Below, piece after piece: positions 9,332 to 21,237 of a DNA stretch of 64,000 nucleotides; positions within the stretch are counted from its first letter, which is position 1; each line of letters begins with the position of its first letter. The stretch is taken from contig NZ_LGYA01000005.1 in NCBI RefSeq assembly GCF_001273755.1, forward strand, positions 163,778-227,777, read 5' to 3'. Below the pieces are notes generated by a model. It did no database searches and had not been told where the DNA came from. It worked only from the letters and a program-made list of their open reading frames with translations. The position numbers were made by a program, and so were the translations under genes. This DNA is from Peribacillus butanolivorans (GTDB taxonomy: Bacteria; Bacillota; Bacilli; Bacillales; DSM-1321).

Positions 9332-10189
9332 ATGAGCATTCATAAAGTAATGGTCATTGGCGCGGGGCAGATGGGATCTGGTATTGCACAAGTTTGCGCA
9401 ATGAGCGGTTATGAAGTTCTTTTACATGATTTAAAAGAAGAGTATGTAGAAAAAGGCTTAGGCACAATTATCAAAAATCTTTCCCGTCAAGTTGAAAAAG
9501 GGAAAATGGCAGCTGAGGATAAAGATGCAACCCTTTCACGATTGACTTCATCAACAGATTTAAAAAATGCCGCTGGGGTTGATTTGGTGATTGAAGCGGC
9601 GATTGAAAATATGGAAATTAAAACAAAGCTATTCGCCGAGTTGGATGAAATTACTCCGAAACACGTAATTCTTGCATCCAATACTTCTTCACTACCGATT
9701 ACCGAAATAGCCGCCGCCACAAGAAGACCGGAAAAGGTAATTGGCATGCATTTTATGAATCCCGTTCCGGTCATGAAGCTGGTTGAGATTATTCGAGGCC
9801 TTGCAACAACGGACGAAGTTTATAAAAAAGTTGAGAAAATGGCGGAATCTCTAAGCAAGGTACCGGTTGAAGTAAATGATTTCCCTGGCTTTGTCTCGAA
9901 CCGGATTTTGATGCCGATGATTAATGAGGCCATTTATACACTATATGAGGGTGTCGCTACTAAAGAGGCAATCGATGACGTGATGAAGCTAGGAATGAAT
10001 CATCCGATGGGTCCGTTGACACTAGCTGACTTCATTGGGTTGGACACATGTTTATACATAATGGAAACCCTTCACCAAGGGCTAGGAGATGATAAATACC
10101 GTCCATGTCCTCTGTTAAGAAAATATGTAAAAGCAGGGTGGTTAGGTAAGAAGTCAGGGCGTGGCTTTTACGAATATAACAAATCATAG
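9332..10189 (+). CDS. mmgB: 3-hydroxybutyryl-CoA dehydrogenase
   Basis: A 285-residue NAD(P)-dependent 3-hydroxyacyl-CoA dehydrogenase converting (S)-3-hydroxybutyryl-CoA to acetoacetyl-CoA or the reverse. The Rossmann motif [12 protein letters not shown] is at residues 8-19. The catalytic His lies in [14 protein letters not shown], and the C-terminal dimer domain carries [19 protein letters not shown] behind AAGGAGG, 31 nt after the thiolase. Like MmgB or Hbd it acts just before the thiolase step. No enoyl-CoA hydratase is encoded nearby to supply its substrate. Confidence 0.93.
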   Translation: MSIHKVMVIGAGQMGSGIAQVCAMSGYEVLLHDLKEEYVEKGLGTIIKNLSRQVEKGKMAAEDKDATLSRLTSSTDLKNAAGVDLVIEAAIENMEIKTKLFAELDEITPKHVILASNTSSLPITEIAAATRRPEKVIGMHFMNPVPVMKLVEIIRGLATTDEVYKKVEKMAESLSKVPVEVNDFPGFVSNRILMPMINEAIYTLYEGVATKEAIDDVMKLGMNHPMGPLTLADFIGLDTCLYIMETLHQGLGDDKYRPCPLLRKYVKAGWLGKKSGRGFYEYNKS

Positions 10190-10218
10190 AGAGTATGCAG
10201 CTAGGGAGGAATGAAGGA

Positions 10219-11349
10219 ATGGATTTCAAGTTTACAGAAGAGCAGGAAATGATGCGGAAAATGGTACGTGATTTTGCGGTGAATGAGATTACCCCACATA
10301 TCGAGGCAATGGAAAGAGGAGAGTTCCCCAAAACAATCCTGCATAAAATGGGTGAGCTTGGGTTAATGGGAATCCCGATTCCAGAACAATATGGGGGAGC
10401 GGGTATGGACTTTATGTCGTATATTATCGCCATTAATGAAATTTCCAAAGTAAGCCCGACTCTCGGTGTCATATTGTCTGTTCATACTTCTGTTGGAACA
10501 AATCCAATCGTTTATTTTGGAACGGATGAGCAGAAGCAAAAATATGTGCCTAAGCTTGCCGCGGGAAAAATGTTAGGTGCTTTTTGTTTAACAGAACAAA
10601 GCTCAGGTTCCGATGCTGCTAGTTTGAAATCAAAAGCGGTCAAGGAAGGCGGTATGTATCGAATAAATGGTTCCAAGGTATTTATCACCAACGGTGGCGA
10701 AGCAGATGTATATATTATTTTTGCCTCAACCAACCCTGAGAAGGGGAGCAAGGGAATCTCTGCCTTTATCGTAGAAAAAGGAACCCCGGGCTTAATCATT
10801 GGAAAAAATGAACGTAAAATGGGTCTTCATGGATCGAGCACCGTACAGGTAACCTTTGAAGATATGAAAATACCTGCAGTTAATATCCTTGGCAACGAAG
10901 GTGAGGGCTTTAAGATAGCGATGGCCAACTTGGATTCTGGAAGGATAGGCATTGCTTCTCAAGCACTTGGAATCGCTGAAGGTGCCTTGGAACATGCTGT
11001 CCAATATGCAAAAGACAGAGTGCAATTTGGTAAACCAATTGCAACCCAGCAGGGGATTGGTTTCAAGCTGGCTGAAATGGCAACGAACATAGAAGCTTCT
11101 AGACTACTGGTCTATCGAGCGGCGTATTTACGCTCCAAAGGATTGAATTGCGGCAAGGAGGCGTCCATGGCTAAGCTATTCGCTTCGAGGACGGCTGTTG
11201 AGGTGACAATAGAAGCCGTTCAAGTATACGGCGGCTATGGATACACAACGGAATATCCAGTCGAGCGCTATTTCAGGGATGCAAAGGTAACCGAAATATA
11301 TGAGGGTACCAGTGAAATACAGAGGATGGTCATCAGTAAAAATCTATAA
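10219..11349 (+). CDS. Acyl-CoA dehydrogenase 1 (short-chain type)
   Basis: A 376-residue FAD enzyme making 2-enoyl-CoA from acyl-CoA, with electrons leaving through ETF. The start at 10219 is chosen over the upstream in-frame ATG (10195) because GGGAGG sits 9 nt before it and the protein then begins [15 protein letters not shown] like its family. Acyl-CoA dehydrogenase N, middle ([13 protein letters not shown]) and C domains are complete. The catalytic Glu in IYEGTSEIQ is residue 362. It is MmgC- or Bcd-like, but the chain specificity is uncertain. It follows mmgB by 29 nt and precedes a paralogue. Confidence 0.9.
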   Translation: MDFKFTEEQEMMRKMVRDFAVNEITPHIEAMERGEFPKTILHKMGELGLMGIPIPEQYGGAGMDFMSYIIAINEISKVSPTLGVILSVHTSVGTNPIVYFGTDEQKQKYVPKLAAGKMLGAFCLTEQSSGSDAASLKSKAVKEGGMYRINGSKVFITNGGEADVYIIFASTNPEKGSKGISAFIVEKGTPGLIIGKNERKMGLHGSSTVQVTFEDMKIPAVNILGNEGEGFKIAMANLDSGRIGIASQALGIAEGALEHAVQYAKDRVQFGKPIATQQGIGFKLAEMATNIEASRLLVYRAAYLRSKGLNCGKEASMAKLFASRTAVEVTIEAVQVYGGYGYTTEYPVERYFRDAKVTEIYEGTSEIQRMVISKNL

Positions 11350-11375
11350 AAAAGAAAAAAGTGGGGGACACAGTC

Positions 11376-12515
11376 ATGCAATTTAAACTAACAGAAGAAC
11401 ATGAAATGATCAGAAAAATGGTACGCGACTTTGCCCAAAATGAAGTGGCTCCGTCAGCCGCTGAAAGGGATGAAGAAGAACGATTTGACCGTGAGATTTT
11501 TGATAAAATGGCTGAACTAGGATTGACAGGGATTCCATGGCCAGAAGAATATGGCGGCATTGGAAGCGATTACTTAGCTTATTGTATCGCGATTGAGGAA
11601 CTTTCCCGTGTTTGCGCTTCTACGGGAGTAACTTTATCCGCCCATACCTCTCTTGCAGGATGGCCAATTTACAAATTTGGATCTGAAGAGCAAAAACAAA
11701 AATACCTTCGTCCGATGGCGCAGGGTGAAAAAATAGGTGCGTATGGTCTGACGGAGCCAAGCTCAGGCTCTGACGCTGGTGGTATGAGAACGACTGCAAA
11801 GCTTGTAGGTGATGAATATATTATTAATGGTTCAAAAATTTTCATCACGAATGGCGGGATTGCTGATACGTATGTAGTCTTTGCATTGACAGACCCTGAA
11901 TCCAAACAAAAAGGAACAAGTGCCTTTATCATTGAAAAAGACTTCCCGGGCTTTAGTGTGGGTAAAAAAGAGAAAAAGCTGGGGATTCGTTCATCACCAA
12001 CCACGGAAATTATTTTTGATGAGTGCCGTGTGCCTAAAGAAAATCTTCTTGGCAAAGAAGGAGAGGGCTTTAAAATTGCGATGATGACGCTTGATGGTGG
12101 CCGTAACGGAATTGCGGCCCAGGCAGTCGGCATTGCACAGGGTGCATTGGATGCAGCAGTTGACTATGCAAAAGAGCGTGTCCAATTTGGAAAACCAATT
12201 TCCGCACAGCAAGGCATCGGTTTTAAATTAGCGGATATGGCGACAGGAGTGGAGGCTTCAAGGCTATTAACCTATCAGGCAGCTTGGTTAGAGTCAGAAG
12301 GTCTTCCTTATGGAAAAGAGTCGGCAATGTCAAAACTATTTGCAGGGGATACAGCAATGAAAGTGACGACAGAGGCCGTGCAAGTTTTCGGTGGTTATGG
12401 ATATACAAAAGATTATCCAGTTGAACGCTATATGCGTGATGCAAAAATCACCCAGATCTATGAAGGTACGCAGGAAATTCAAAAGCTGGTCATCTCAAGG
12501 ATGATAACTAAATAG
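11376..12515 (+). CDS. acdA: Acyl-CoA dehydrogenase 2 (AcdA-like)
   Basis: A 379-residue paralogue of the preceding gene, equal in length to B. subtilis AcdA, which occupies the matching locus between fadF and rpoE. Start ATG at 11376 with GGGGG 8 nt upstream, rather than the GTG at 11361 that lies inside the ribosome site. FAD-binding [12 protein letters not shown] and the catalytic Glu of IYEGTQEIQ (residue 363) are present. Substrates may be short-chain or branched acyl-CoA such as isobutyryl-CoA, given the IcmF gene downstream; this is inference. Confidence 0.9.
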   Translation: MQFKLTEEHEMIRKMVRDFAQNEVAPSAAERDEEERFDREIFDKMAELGLTGIPWPEEYGGIGSDYLAYCIAIEELSRVCASTGVTLSAHTSLAGWPIYKFGSEEQKQKYLRPMAQGEKIGAYGLTEPSSGSDAGGMRTTAKLVGDEYIINGSKIFITNGGIADTYVVFALTDPESKQKGTSAFIIEKDFPGFSVGKKEKKLGIRSSPTTEIIFDECRVPKENLLGKEGEGFKIAMMTLDGGRNGIAAQAVGIAQGALDAAVDYAKERVQFGKPISAQQGIGFKLADMATGVEASRLLTYQAAWLESEGLPYGKESAMSKLFAGDTAMKVTTEAVQVFGGYGYTKDYPVERYMRDAKITQIYEGTQEIQKLVISRMITK

Positions 12516-12530
12516 AATTGAAATCAGGTT

Positions 12531-12558
12531 TTCCGGTGAGGAATCGTTCTTCCCGGAA
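12531..12558 (+). terminator. Hairpin after acdA, possible terminator
   Basis: TTCCGGTGAGGAA pairs with TTCTTCCCGGAA around a 3-nt loop. It is strong, but the following T-rich stretch is interrupted, so termination is not certain. Confidence 0.45.
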
Positions 12559-12572
12559 TACCCTTTTCATTT

Positions 12573-12593
12573 TTCAAAAGACTGTCTTTTGAA
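12573..12593. promoter_or_regulatory. 21-bp perfect inverted repeat upstream of tetR
   Basis: Arms TTCAAAAGA and TCTTTTGAA flank CTG, 35 bp before the TetR start. It has no T-run, so an operator is more likely than a terminator. It is a candidate autoregulatory site of the TetR protein and differs from the 5653 and 8067 palindromes. Confidence 0.5.
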
Positions 12594-12628
12594 CATTAAA
12601 TGATAGGCTTTCCAAAAGGGGTTAGAAA

Positions 12629-13267
12629 ATGGAAAAAAGAGAAGTTCATGCGTCAGTAAAGGATGAGCGGTTGGTTGAAAAAAGACGTACACAAATGATA
12701 AAAGGTGCGGTGACCCTTTTTAAAGAAAAGGGATTTCATCGTACTACGACGAGGGAAATCGCTAAAGCCGCTGGTTTCAGTATAGGTACGTTATATGAGT
12801 ATATCCGGACAAAGGAAGATGTTTTATATCTGGTCTGTGATTTTATTTACGATGAAGTTCAGGAAAAACTTCAGAAAGAAATTGAACAGAGTGATGGGAC
12901 ACTAGAAAGTCTGAAACTGACAATCGCTTATTTTTATCAAGTAATGGATGATATGCAGGACGAAGTTCTAGTTATGTATCAAGAAGTGAAAGCTCTGACG
13001 AAAGATGCATTACCATACGTGCTAAACAAAGAAATCCAGATGGTAGGTATGTTTGAAAAGGTCATAACAAAATGTGTCGAAAATGGGGAGCTTCTGTTAA
13101 CGGAAAATCAAATAAGTCTTGTTTCTCATAACATTTTTGTTCAGGGACAGATGTGGAGTTTTAGAAGATGGGCTTTACACAAAAAGTATACGCTTCAAGA
13201 GTATGTTGAACTGCAGACACAATTATTGATTCAAAATGTATCGATTCAGAAAAGTACTTTGATATGA
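12629..13267 (+). CDS. TetR/AcrR-family transcriptional regulator
   Basis: A 212-residue repressor-type protein. The N-terminal helix-turn-helix is visible at about residues 25-65 (GAVTLFKEKGFHRTTTREIAKAAGFSIG, followed by TLYEYIRTKEDVLY). The C-terminal ligand-binding half is helical and variable. It lies between the acyl-CoA dehydrogenases and icmF and probably senses an acyl-CoA made or used by the block. It is not obviously the B. subtilis FadR orthologue by sequence. ATG behind AAAAGGGG. icmF follows after 25 nt on the same strand, so they may share a transcript. Confidence 0.85.
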   Translation: MEKREVHASVKDERLVEKRRTQMIKGAVTLFKEKGFHRTTTREIAKAAGFSIGTLYEYIRTKEDVLYLVCDFIYDEVQEKLQKEIEQSDGTLESLKLTIAYFYQVMDDMQDEVLVMYQEVKALTKDALPYVLNKEIQMVGMFEKVITKCVENGELLLTENQISLVSHNIFVQGQMWSFRRWALHKKYTLQEYVELQTQLLIQNVSIQKSTLI

Positions 13268-13292
13268 ATTCGTTTCAATAAGGAGGAGCTAA

Positions 13293-16200
13293 ATGAGTAC
13301 AGTTGAGGTGTATAAACCAAAGAACCATATCCGATTCGTGACTGCTTCGAGTTTATTTGATGGACATGATGCATCTATTAACATCATGAGGAGAATTCTT
13401 CAGGCTAGCGGTGCGGAGGTTATTCACCTAGGCCATAATCGCTCGGTAGAGGAAATAGTTAACGCGGCGATCCAAGAGGATGTTCAAGGTATAGCGATGT
13501 CATCTTACCAAGGTGGGCATGTGGAATATTTTAAATACATGTATGATTTGTTGAAGGAAAAGGGAGCTCAGCACATTCGGATTTTTGCCGGCGGAGGAGG
13601 AGTCATTATCCCGCGGGAAATTAAAGAGCTTCATGAGTATGGAATTGCCCGTATTTTCTCTCCAGATGAGGGACGGGAGTATGGGCTTCAAGGCATGATT
13701 AATGTATTGATGGAGGAGTGCGACTTTTCAACCGTCAAACCATCCTTGCAGGAACGCTTTGATGAACTGATCGCAGGGGAAACAAGTGCCATTGCCCAAT
13801 ATATTACCTTCGCTGAAAATAGACTCGATGCTGTAAATGAATCCGCGGCTGCAGTGGAGAGCCTCCTTGAGCAAATCAAGACATCTGAAAAGCAGGTTCC
13901 GGTTCTTGGGATAACAGGGACGGGCGGAGCAGGGAAAAGTTCGCTGACTGATGAATTGATTCGTCGATTTATAAACGAAATTCCAGATAAGAAGGTGGCC
14001 ATCCTTTCTGTCGACCCGACAAAGCAAAAAACAGGTGGTGCCTTGCTGGGTGACCGAATCCGAATGAATGCAATTTTTTCTGAGCGTGTTTACATGCGGA
14101 GCCTAGCCACTCGTCATTCAAAAAGTGAGTTGTCTTTAGCGATTAAAGATGCCATTTCGGTTGTGAAGGCAGCTGGCGTCGATTTAATTATCGTTGAAAC
14201 GAGCGGGATCGGTCAGGGGGATGCGGAGATTGCTGAGATATGCGATGTGGCTATGTATGTGATGACGAGTGAGTTCGGTGCTCCTTCCCAGCTTGAAAAA
14301 ATTGATATGATTGATTATGCCGATTTAATAGTGATAAACAAATATGAGCGTAAAGGTTCCGAGGATGCAAAAAACCAAGTTCAAAAACAATATCAACGTA
14401 GCCGTACGCTTTTTGATCAAGATCCTTCTGAAATGCCTGTCTATGGCACAATTGCTTCCCAATTCAATGATCCAGGAACGAATGCATTATTCGCTGCACT
14501 AATTGAAAAATTAAATGAAAAAGCAGGGACAGAATGGAGTACTACTTTTTCAAAAGAAGCGGAAGTATACAAACAAAATGTCATAATTCCAACCGACCGC
14601 CGCTATTATTTACGTGAAATCAGTGATACGGTCCGATCGTATCATAAACGGGCTGGTGAACAAGTCCGTTTTGCCCGCAGACTCTTTCAGCTCGAAGGAG
14701 CAATTGAAGCAGTTAAGGAAAATGAAAGTAATGAAGACATTATCACTTCTCTGGAAACACTGAAAAAAGAAACCGCCTCCAAATTATCTGCTGAATCAAA
14801 AAAGATCCTTTCTGGATGGATGGACTTAAAAGAAAAATATGCAGGGGAGCAGTTTGTAACAAAAATCCGGGATAAAGAAATCATCACAAAGCTGAAAACT
14901 AAAAGTTTATCAGGTCTAATGATTCCGAGAGTATCACTGCCTAAATATGTGGACTATGGAGAAATATTAAGTTGGGTCTTCCGTGAAAACGTACCTGGCT
15001 TCTTCCCTTATACAGCCGGAGTCTTTCCATTCAAGCGTGAGGGAGAAGACCCTAAGCGGCAATTTGCTGGTGAAGGTTCACCTGATCGAACCAACCGACG
15101 TTTTCATTATTTGTCTAAGGACGATAATGCCAAACGACTCAGTACGGCTTTCGATTCTGTGACGTTATATGGGGAAGATCCTGATTACCGGCCGGATATT
15201 TATGGAAAGGTAGGTGAAAGCGGCGTCAGTATCTGTACGTTGGATGACATGAAAAAATTGTATGCTGGCTTCGACCTATGCCACCCATCGACATCTGTAT
15301 CCATGACTATCAATGGTCCTGCGCCAATTATTTTGGCTATGTATATGAATACAGCGATTGATCAACAGGTTCAACTGAAAGAAAAAGAGTTGGGCCGTTC
15401 CCTTACAGACGCCGAAACTGAACAAGTGCAGGCTTACACGCTTCAAACGGTACGCGGGACTGTTCAAGCTGATATTCTAAAAGAAGACCAAGGGCAGAAT
15501 ACATGCATCTTTTCCACAGAATTTGCCCTAAGGCTAATGGGGGACATCCAAGCGTATTTTATTGATAATAAAGTCAGAAATTATTATTCGGTATCCATTT
15601 CTGGGTATCATATCGCTGAAGCAGGCGCCAATCCTATTTCACAATTGGCTTTTACTTTAGCAAACGGATTTACTTATATAGAGTATTACTTAAGCCGCGG
15701 AATGAATATTGATGACTTTGCGCCGAATTTGTCTTTCTTCTTCTCGAATGGGCTAGACCCGGAATATACGGTTATCGGAAGGGTTGCAAGACGGATCTGG
15801 GCGATAGTCATGCGTGATAAATATGGAGCGAATGACCGTAGTCAGAAGTTGAAATATCATATCCAGACGTCGGGGCGCTCTCTCCATGCGCAGGAAATTG
15901 ATTTTAACGATATCCGAACGACACTTCAGGCATTAATGGCCCTGCAAGACAACTGCAACTCCCTGCATACGAATGCATACGATGAGGCTATCACTACACC
16001 TACGGAAGAGTCTGTACGTCGTGCAATGGCTATTCAAATGATCATTACAAAGGAGCACGGGCTATCAAAAAATGAAAACCCGATGCAGGGTGCTTTTGTA
16101 GTAGAAGAGTTGACAGATCTGGTTGAGGAAGCGGTACTACAAGAGTTTGATCGCATCAATGATCGGGGCGGTGTATTGGGTGCTATGGAGACACAATATC

Positions 16201-16559
16201 AACGCGGGAAAATCCAGGATGAATCCATGCATTACGAAATGAAAAAGCATACGGGAGAATTGCCGATTATTGGGGTTAATACGTACTTGAATCCTAACCC
16301 TCCTTCAGAAGAAGCTGTGAACAGCATGGAGATTGCCCGTGCCACGAAAGAAGAAAAGGAAGGGCAGATCATTAACTTACAGGCATTTCAGGAAAAAAAT
16401 AAAGCGTTCATAGAAGAAGCCCTAACTAATTTAAAAGCAGCGGCGATGAACGGGGAAAATATTTTTGCTGAACTCATGAATTGTGTGAGAGTGGCTAGCT
16501 TGGGCCAGATTACACGTGCATTATATGATGTCGGCGGACAATATCGAAGAAATATGTAA
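13293..16559 (+). CDS. icmF: Fused isobutyryl-CoA mutase IcmF
   Basis: A 1088-residue adenosylcobalamin enzyme interconverting isobutyryl-CoA and n-butyryl-CoA. Three parts are visible. The N-terminal B12-binding domain has DGHDAS (the lower-axial His), SSYQGGH and a GGGG loop. A central MeaI-type G-protein chaperone follows, with P-loop GTGGAGKS near residue 212, [10 protein letters not shown] and NKYE. The C-terminal half is a mutase (alpha/beta)8 barrel. The active-site stretch [10 protein letters not shown] is of the IcmF rather than the methylmalonyl-CoA mutase type. ATG behind AAGGAGG. Coupled to the neighbouring dehydrogenases, it would route valine-derived isobutyryl-CoA into butyryl-CoA oxidation. 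Confidence 0.95.
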   Translation: MSTVEVYKPKNHIRFVTASSLFDGHDASINIMRRILQASGAEVIHLGHNRSVEEIVNAAIQEDVQGIAMSSYQGGHVEYFKYMYDLLKEKGAQHIRIFAGGGGVIIPREIKELHEYGIARIFSPDEGREYGLQGMINVLMEECDFSTVKPSLQERFDELIAGETSAIAQYITFAENRLDAVNESAAAVESLLEQIKTSEKQVPVLGITGTGGAGKSSLTDELIRRFINEIPDKKVAILSVDPTKQKTGGALLGDRIRMNAIFSERVYMRSLATRHSKSELSLAIKDAISVVKAAGVDLIIVETSGIGQGDAEIAEICDVAMYVMTSEFGAPSQLEKIDMIDYADLIVINKYERKGSEDAKNQVQKQYQRSRTLFDQDPSEMPVYGTIASQFNDPGTNALFAALIEKLNEKAGTEWSTTFSKEAEVYKQNVIIPTDRRYYLREISDTVRSYHKRAGEQVRFARRLFQLEGAIEAVKENESNEDIITSLETLKKETASKLSAESKKILSGWMDLKEKYAGEQFVTKIRDKEIITKLKTKSLSGLMIPRVSLPKYVDYGEILSWVFRENVPGFFPYTAGVFPFKREGEDPKRQFAGEGSPDRTNRRFHYLSKDDNAKRLSTAFDSVTLYGEDPDYRPDIYGKVGESGVSICTLDDMKKLYAGFDLCHPSTSVSMTINGPAPIILAMYMNTAIDQQVQLKEKELGRSLTDAETEQVQAYTLQTVRGTVQADILKEDQGQNTCIFSTEFALRLMGDIQAYFIDNKVRNYYSVSISGYHIAEAGANPISQLAFTLANGFTYIEYYLSRGMNIDDFAPNLSFFFSNGLDPEYTVIGRVARRIWAIVMRDKYGANDRSQKLKYHIQTSGRSLHAQEIDFNDIRTTLQALMALQDNCNSLHTNAYDEAITTPTEESVRRAMAIQMIITKEHGLSKNENPMQGAFVVEELTDLVEEAVLQEFDRINDRGGVLGAMETQYQRGKIQDESMHYEMKKHTGELPIIGVNTYLNPNPPSEEAVNSMEIARATKEEKEGQIINLQAFQEKNKAFIEEALTNLKAAAMNGENIFAELMNCVRVASLGQITRALYDVGGQYRRNM

Positions 16560-16563
16560 AGTT

Positions 16564-16598
16564 AAGGGGTACTCCGAAATTGAGGAGGCCCCTTTTTT
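16564..16598 (+). terminator. Terminator after icmF
   Basis: AAGGGG..CTCC pairs with GGAG.CCCCTT around an 8-nt loop, followed by TTTTTT. Confidence 0.85.
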
Positions 16599-16697
16599 AA
16601 AAAAATTCCGAGTTTTTTTCGCAAAATGTAAATTTTCCCTTATAATTATTTGGTAAAGGGGCAAAAATGATGAATCAGCCCTATTGGAGTTGAAAAA

Positions 16698-16856
16698 ATG
16701 AACCTGAAGATGATTGGATTAATCATAGGTTATATTTTTGCTATCATTATTTTATTTGAGTTGTATGAGCATCAATTAGGCGCCGTTTCCTTTTTTATTC
16801 TATCTGTAGTATTTTTTACTGCAGCCTATCGTCAGAAATCATTGAAGAGTAAATAA
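16698..16856 (+). CDS. Small membrane protein, 52 residues, unrecognised
   Basis: ATG at 16698 has TTGGAG 8 nt upstream. A TATAAT (16641-16646) lies a short distance ahead, with only a weak -35. The product has two hydrophobic segments (about residues 5-21 and 29-43) split by a charged turn (ELYEHQ), and ends in a basic tail (YRQKSLKSK). No family was recognised. It stands alone between the icmF terminator and rpoE. It could be a spurious frame, but the ribosome site and clean two-helix hairpin argue for a real gene. Confidence 0.5.
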   Translation: MNLKMIGLIIGYIFAIIILFELYEHQLGAVSFFILSVVFFTAAYRQKSLKSK

Positions 16857-16946
16857 AATCTGTTTAAAGATTTCTGTTTACATAAACGTAAGGGTAAATC
16901 TGTGAAAGTATCAGATAGAACTAGCATAAACCCAATTAGATTGTTT

Positions 16947-16952
16947 ATAATG
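16947..16952 (+). promoter_or_regulatory. -10 element, probable rpoE promoter
   Basis: TATAAT about 115 nt before rpoE. The -35 at the expected distance is poor (AGCATA). Nothing else is recognised in 16857-17066. Confidence 0.4.
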
Positions 16953-17066
16953 GAGTATATGTCTAGCAGGAATTGTCGTTATTTTATCGAAATACTGTTT
17001 TAGATTATTTTTTTATGTGAAAAAACACAGAATTTAGTGTTTGAATAGAGAAGGGAAGTGCGGAAT

Positions 17067-17648
17067 TTGAGTTTAAAACAATACTCAAAAGAGCAGTTAT
17101 TGGAAATGTCCTTAATAGAGATGGCATATGATTTGTTAGTGGAAAGAAATGAACCGATTCCATTTAAAGATTTAATAAGTGAGTTAGCTACGCTTCATCA
17201 TTTATCTAAAGCAGAAGTGGCAAAAAGAATTGCTCAATTCTATACAGATTTGAATGTAGATGGCCGATTTACTTCACTTGGAGACAACCGCTGGGGATTG
17301 AAAACATGGTACCCAGTTGACCAAATTGAAGAAGAAGTTGTACATGTTGTAAAACCGAAGAAGAAAAAGAAAGCTAAAAAAGCCGCTGTGATTGTCGACG
17401 ATTTCGATGAGCTTGAAGATGAAGATCTTGATTTTGAAGAAGATATCGATGATTTAGACGAAGATGAGGATGACGACGACGATGATCTTTTAGATGCTCC
17501 AGTAATCGACGAGGAACTTTTAGAAGATGACGTAGACGATGATGACGATCTAGAAGAAGAAATAATTGAAGACGAAGCATTTGTCCTAGAAGACGATGAG
17601 GACGAAGATGAAGACGAAGAAGAGCTTGATGAAGATCATGAGAAATAA
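17067..17648 (+). CDS. rpoE: RNA polymerase delta subunit
   Basis: A 193-residue Gram-positive RNA polymerase accessory subunit that promotes core recycling and transcription specificity. The folded N-terminal HARE-HTH domain (about residues 1-90, with LLVERNEPIPFKDLI and IAQFYTDLNVDGRFTSLGDNRWGLKTWYP) is followed by a Lys-rich patch KPKKKKKAKKA and a long Asp/Glu-only disordered tail. The start TTG at 17067 is preferred over GTG 17058, because AAGGGAAG lies 8 nt before the TTG and the product then begins like B. subtilis RpoE. The acidic tail is somewhat longer than in B. subtilis. Confidence 0.95.
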   Translation: MSLKQYSKEQLLEMSLIEMAYDLLVERNEPIPFKDLISELATLHHLSKAEVAKRIAQFYTDLNVDGRFTSLGDNRWGLKTWYPVDQIEEEVVHVVKPKKKKKAKKAAVIVDDFDELEDEDLDFEEDIDDLDEDEDDDDDDLLDAPVIDEELLEDDVDDDDDLEEEIIEDEAFVLEDDEDEDEDEEELDEDHEK

Positions 17649-17658
17649 ATAATCGCCC

Positions 17659-17697
17659 TTGACTTTTTAAGGCGAAATTTGTAGAATCATTTTTGGG
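17659..17697 (+). promoter_or_regulatory. pyrG promoter with GGGC initiation site
   Basis: TTGACT (17659-17664), a 17-nt spacer and TAGAAT (17682-17687). After 7 nt comes GGGCTC from 17695. Initiation at GGGC is the feature that in B. subtilis allows extra G residues to be added to the pyrG transcript when CTP is scarce. Confidence 0.85.
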
Positions 17698-17732
17698 CTC
17701 CTTAAAAAAGGACACAATGATTAAATTATATC

Positions 17733-17766
17733 GCTCCCTTACTTTTATTGTAAGCGGAGCGTTTTT
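17733..17766 (+). terminator. pyrG leader attenuator
   Basis: GCTCC.CTTAC (17733-17742) pairs with GTAAG.C.GGAGC (17750-17760), then GTTTTT. The 5' strand carries CUCCCUU, which poly-G at the transcript start can pair with to prevent terminator formation. This is the known B. subtilis pyrG reiterative-transcription mechanism. Confidence 0.85.
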
Positions 17767-19731
<1,965 letters not shown>

Positions 19732-19740
19732 TAAAACAAA

Positions 19741-19766
19741 AAACAGCCCATGTGGCTGTTTTTTTT
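19741..19766 (+). terminator. Terminator between pyrG and the DUF2529 gene
   Basis: Stem AAACAGCC / GGCTGTTT with a 5-nt loop, A-run before and T-run after. It is usable in both directions. Confidence 0.9.
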
Positions 19767-19775
19767 ATTGAAGAA

Positions 19776-20306
19776 TTAATCTTCATTTTTATATTCTTGA
19801 ATAATTTCTACAAGGGTGAATTTAATTCCATAATAAGCAAAAAGAGCCGCAATGAGGGTTGGATACCCATATCGATTTCCTGTTTCATCGGGGATTAAGC
19901 CTCGTTGAATTCGTAAATCGATATGTACATCAGCAAGCTCCAAAAGCGATTCTTCTTCTGATGGAACAGCTGTTGAAACCGCTACAAATGGTATATCCTG
20001 CTTCTGAAGCTGTTTAGCCAGATTTACGGCTTCTAAATCGTTTGAATGGCGGCTGAATAAAAGAAACCGATCTTCTCGGGAAATAGCCGCGCCATCTTCG
20101 TATCTTTTTGCTTTAGGAAAGGGTTCCTCCCCTTCCAACGCTTCAGCTGCCACTCCTTGCATTTCACCGAAGCCGTGTACAAAAACAGATCCGTCTCCGA
20201 CCGCAGCCTGAGCTAACAAGCGTCCGGCATCCTCCATTTCGAAGGCTTCCTTTTCTATCATTTTTTTAAATAAACCGCTTATCTGCGTCGAAAAAATTTT
20301 TAACAT
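19776..20306 (-). CDS. ywjG: DUF2529 protein (YwjG)
   Basis: A 176-residue cytosolic protein of the DUF2529 family, found beside spo0F in Bacillus; function unknown. The middle (GDGSVFVHGFGEMQGVAAEAL and FLLFSRHSNDLEAVNLAKQL) resembles a sugar-isomerase (SIS)-like fold, which is only a resemblance. The start is the ATG at 20304-20306 giving MLKIFSTQI, with AAAGGAG 9 nt upstream. A longer open frame extends to 20534 but has no ribosome site and lacks family similarity. It is divergent from spo0F and converges on pyrG. Confidence 0.8.
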   Translation of the reverse strand: MLKIFSTQISGLFKKMIEKEAFEMEDAGRLLAQAAVGDGSVFVHGFGEMQGVAAEALEGEEPFPKAKRYEDGAAISREDRFLLFSRHSNDLEAVNLAKQLQKQDIPFVAVSTAVPSEEESLLELADVHIDLRIQRGLIPDETGNRYGYPTLIAALFAYYGIKFTLVEIIQEYKNED

Positions 20307-20448
20307 GCTTAGAAACTCCTTTAAAAATAGTACCCCTATTATAAAGGACTTTCCCCTGCATTGACAGGTTTCGGGGCTTAAGGCTGAAAAGGCGAATTTA
20401 CATAATCGATTGAAAAAACAAAAAAATATAAATCCTTTTAGCCATATG

Positions 20449-20477
20449 GCAGGAATTTTGTTACAATTATCGAATAT
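20449..20477 (+). promoter_or_regulatory. Sigma-H promoter for spo0F
   Basis: GCAGGAATT, an 11-nt spacer and ATCGAATAT match the sigma-H consensus RNAGGAWWW-N11-RNNGAATWW at every defined position. TTATCGAA (20468-20475), close to a Spo0A box, overlaps the -10. In B. subtilis spo0F is driven by sigma-H and Spo0A. The rest of the 20307-20619 gap shows no further clear element. Confidence 0.85.
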
Positions 20478-20619
20478 GAACATAGAAATCAGTGATAAAA
20501 TAGAAGCATTGACATCTATGTAATTTGACGGCAATCTAACGAACTACCTTTTGGCAGGTAATTTAGTCAGGCAGATACATTTTTTATAATAATAAATTGG
20601 GAAGAGGTGAGGTGAAAAA

Positions 20620-20991
20620 ATGTCAGGGAAAATATTAATTGTTGATGATCAATTTGGGATTCGTATTTTATTGAACGAGGTTTTACATAAAGAAGGGTAT
20701 GATACATTTCAAGCAGCGAATGGCATTCAAGCCTTAGAAGTGCTAAATAATCATTCACCTGATCTTGTATTACTGGATATGAAGATTCCAGGAATGGATG
20801 GAATTGAGATTTTGAAGCGGATGAAGGTAGTTGATCCAGACATTCGGGTCATTATTATGACTGCTTATGGTGAACTTGATATGATTCAAGAAGCAAAAGA
20901 CTTAGGAGCCATGACTCACTTTGCCAAGCCGTTTGACATTGATGATATTAGAAAAGCTGTGCGTGAATACTTGCCAATTCAATCAAGTTAA
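20620..20991 (+). CDS. spo0F: Sporulation phosphorelay response regulator Spo0F
   Basis: A 123-residue single-domain receiver that takes phosphate from sporulation kinases and hands it to Spo0B, then Spo0A. The acidic pocket D9-D10, phospho-acceptor D53 ([11 protein letters not shown]), the conserved Thr in MTAYGELDM and Lys in FAKPFD are all present, and there is no output domain. It is nearly identical in pattern to the B. subtilis protein. ATG behind AAGAGGTGAGGTG. Its own terminator follows, so it is probably a single-gene transcript. Confidence 0.98.
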   Translation: MSGKILIVDDQFGIRILLNEVLHKEGYDTFQAANGIQALEVLNNHSPDLVLLDMKIPGMDGIEILKRMKVVDPDIRVIIMTAYGELDMIQEAKDLGAMTHFAKPFDIDDIRKAVREYLPIQSS

Positions 20992-21030
20992 CAGTCTTTA
21001 TGATTAATATTATTATAAATTAAAGAATGC

Positions 21031-21066
21031 CACGGCTATCTTTTAAAAGATGAGCCGTGTTTTTTT
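21031..21066 (+). terminator. Terminator after spo0F
   Basis: CACGGCTATCTTTT pairs with AAAAGATGAGCCGTG with almost no loop, then TTTTTTT. Confidence 0.85.
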
Positions 21067-21237
21067 GGAATAAATTTGAGACTTGATATAGTGAATTTGT
21101 TGCTGTTTTTTTCATGTATTGATATGCTAAAAGAGGAGAGATATTCCGATTTATAAGTGTATGTTCCAAAGGTTTTAGGGAATATCTAGATAGAATTAAC
21201 TTTAAATAATAAACATTCACTAGTAGGAGGAAATCAA

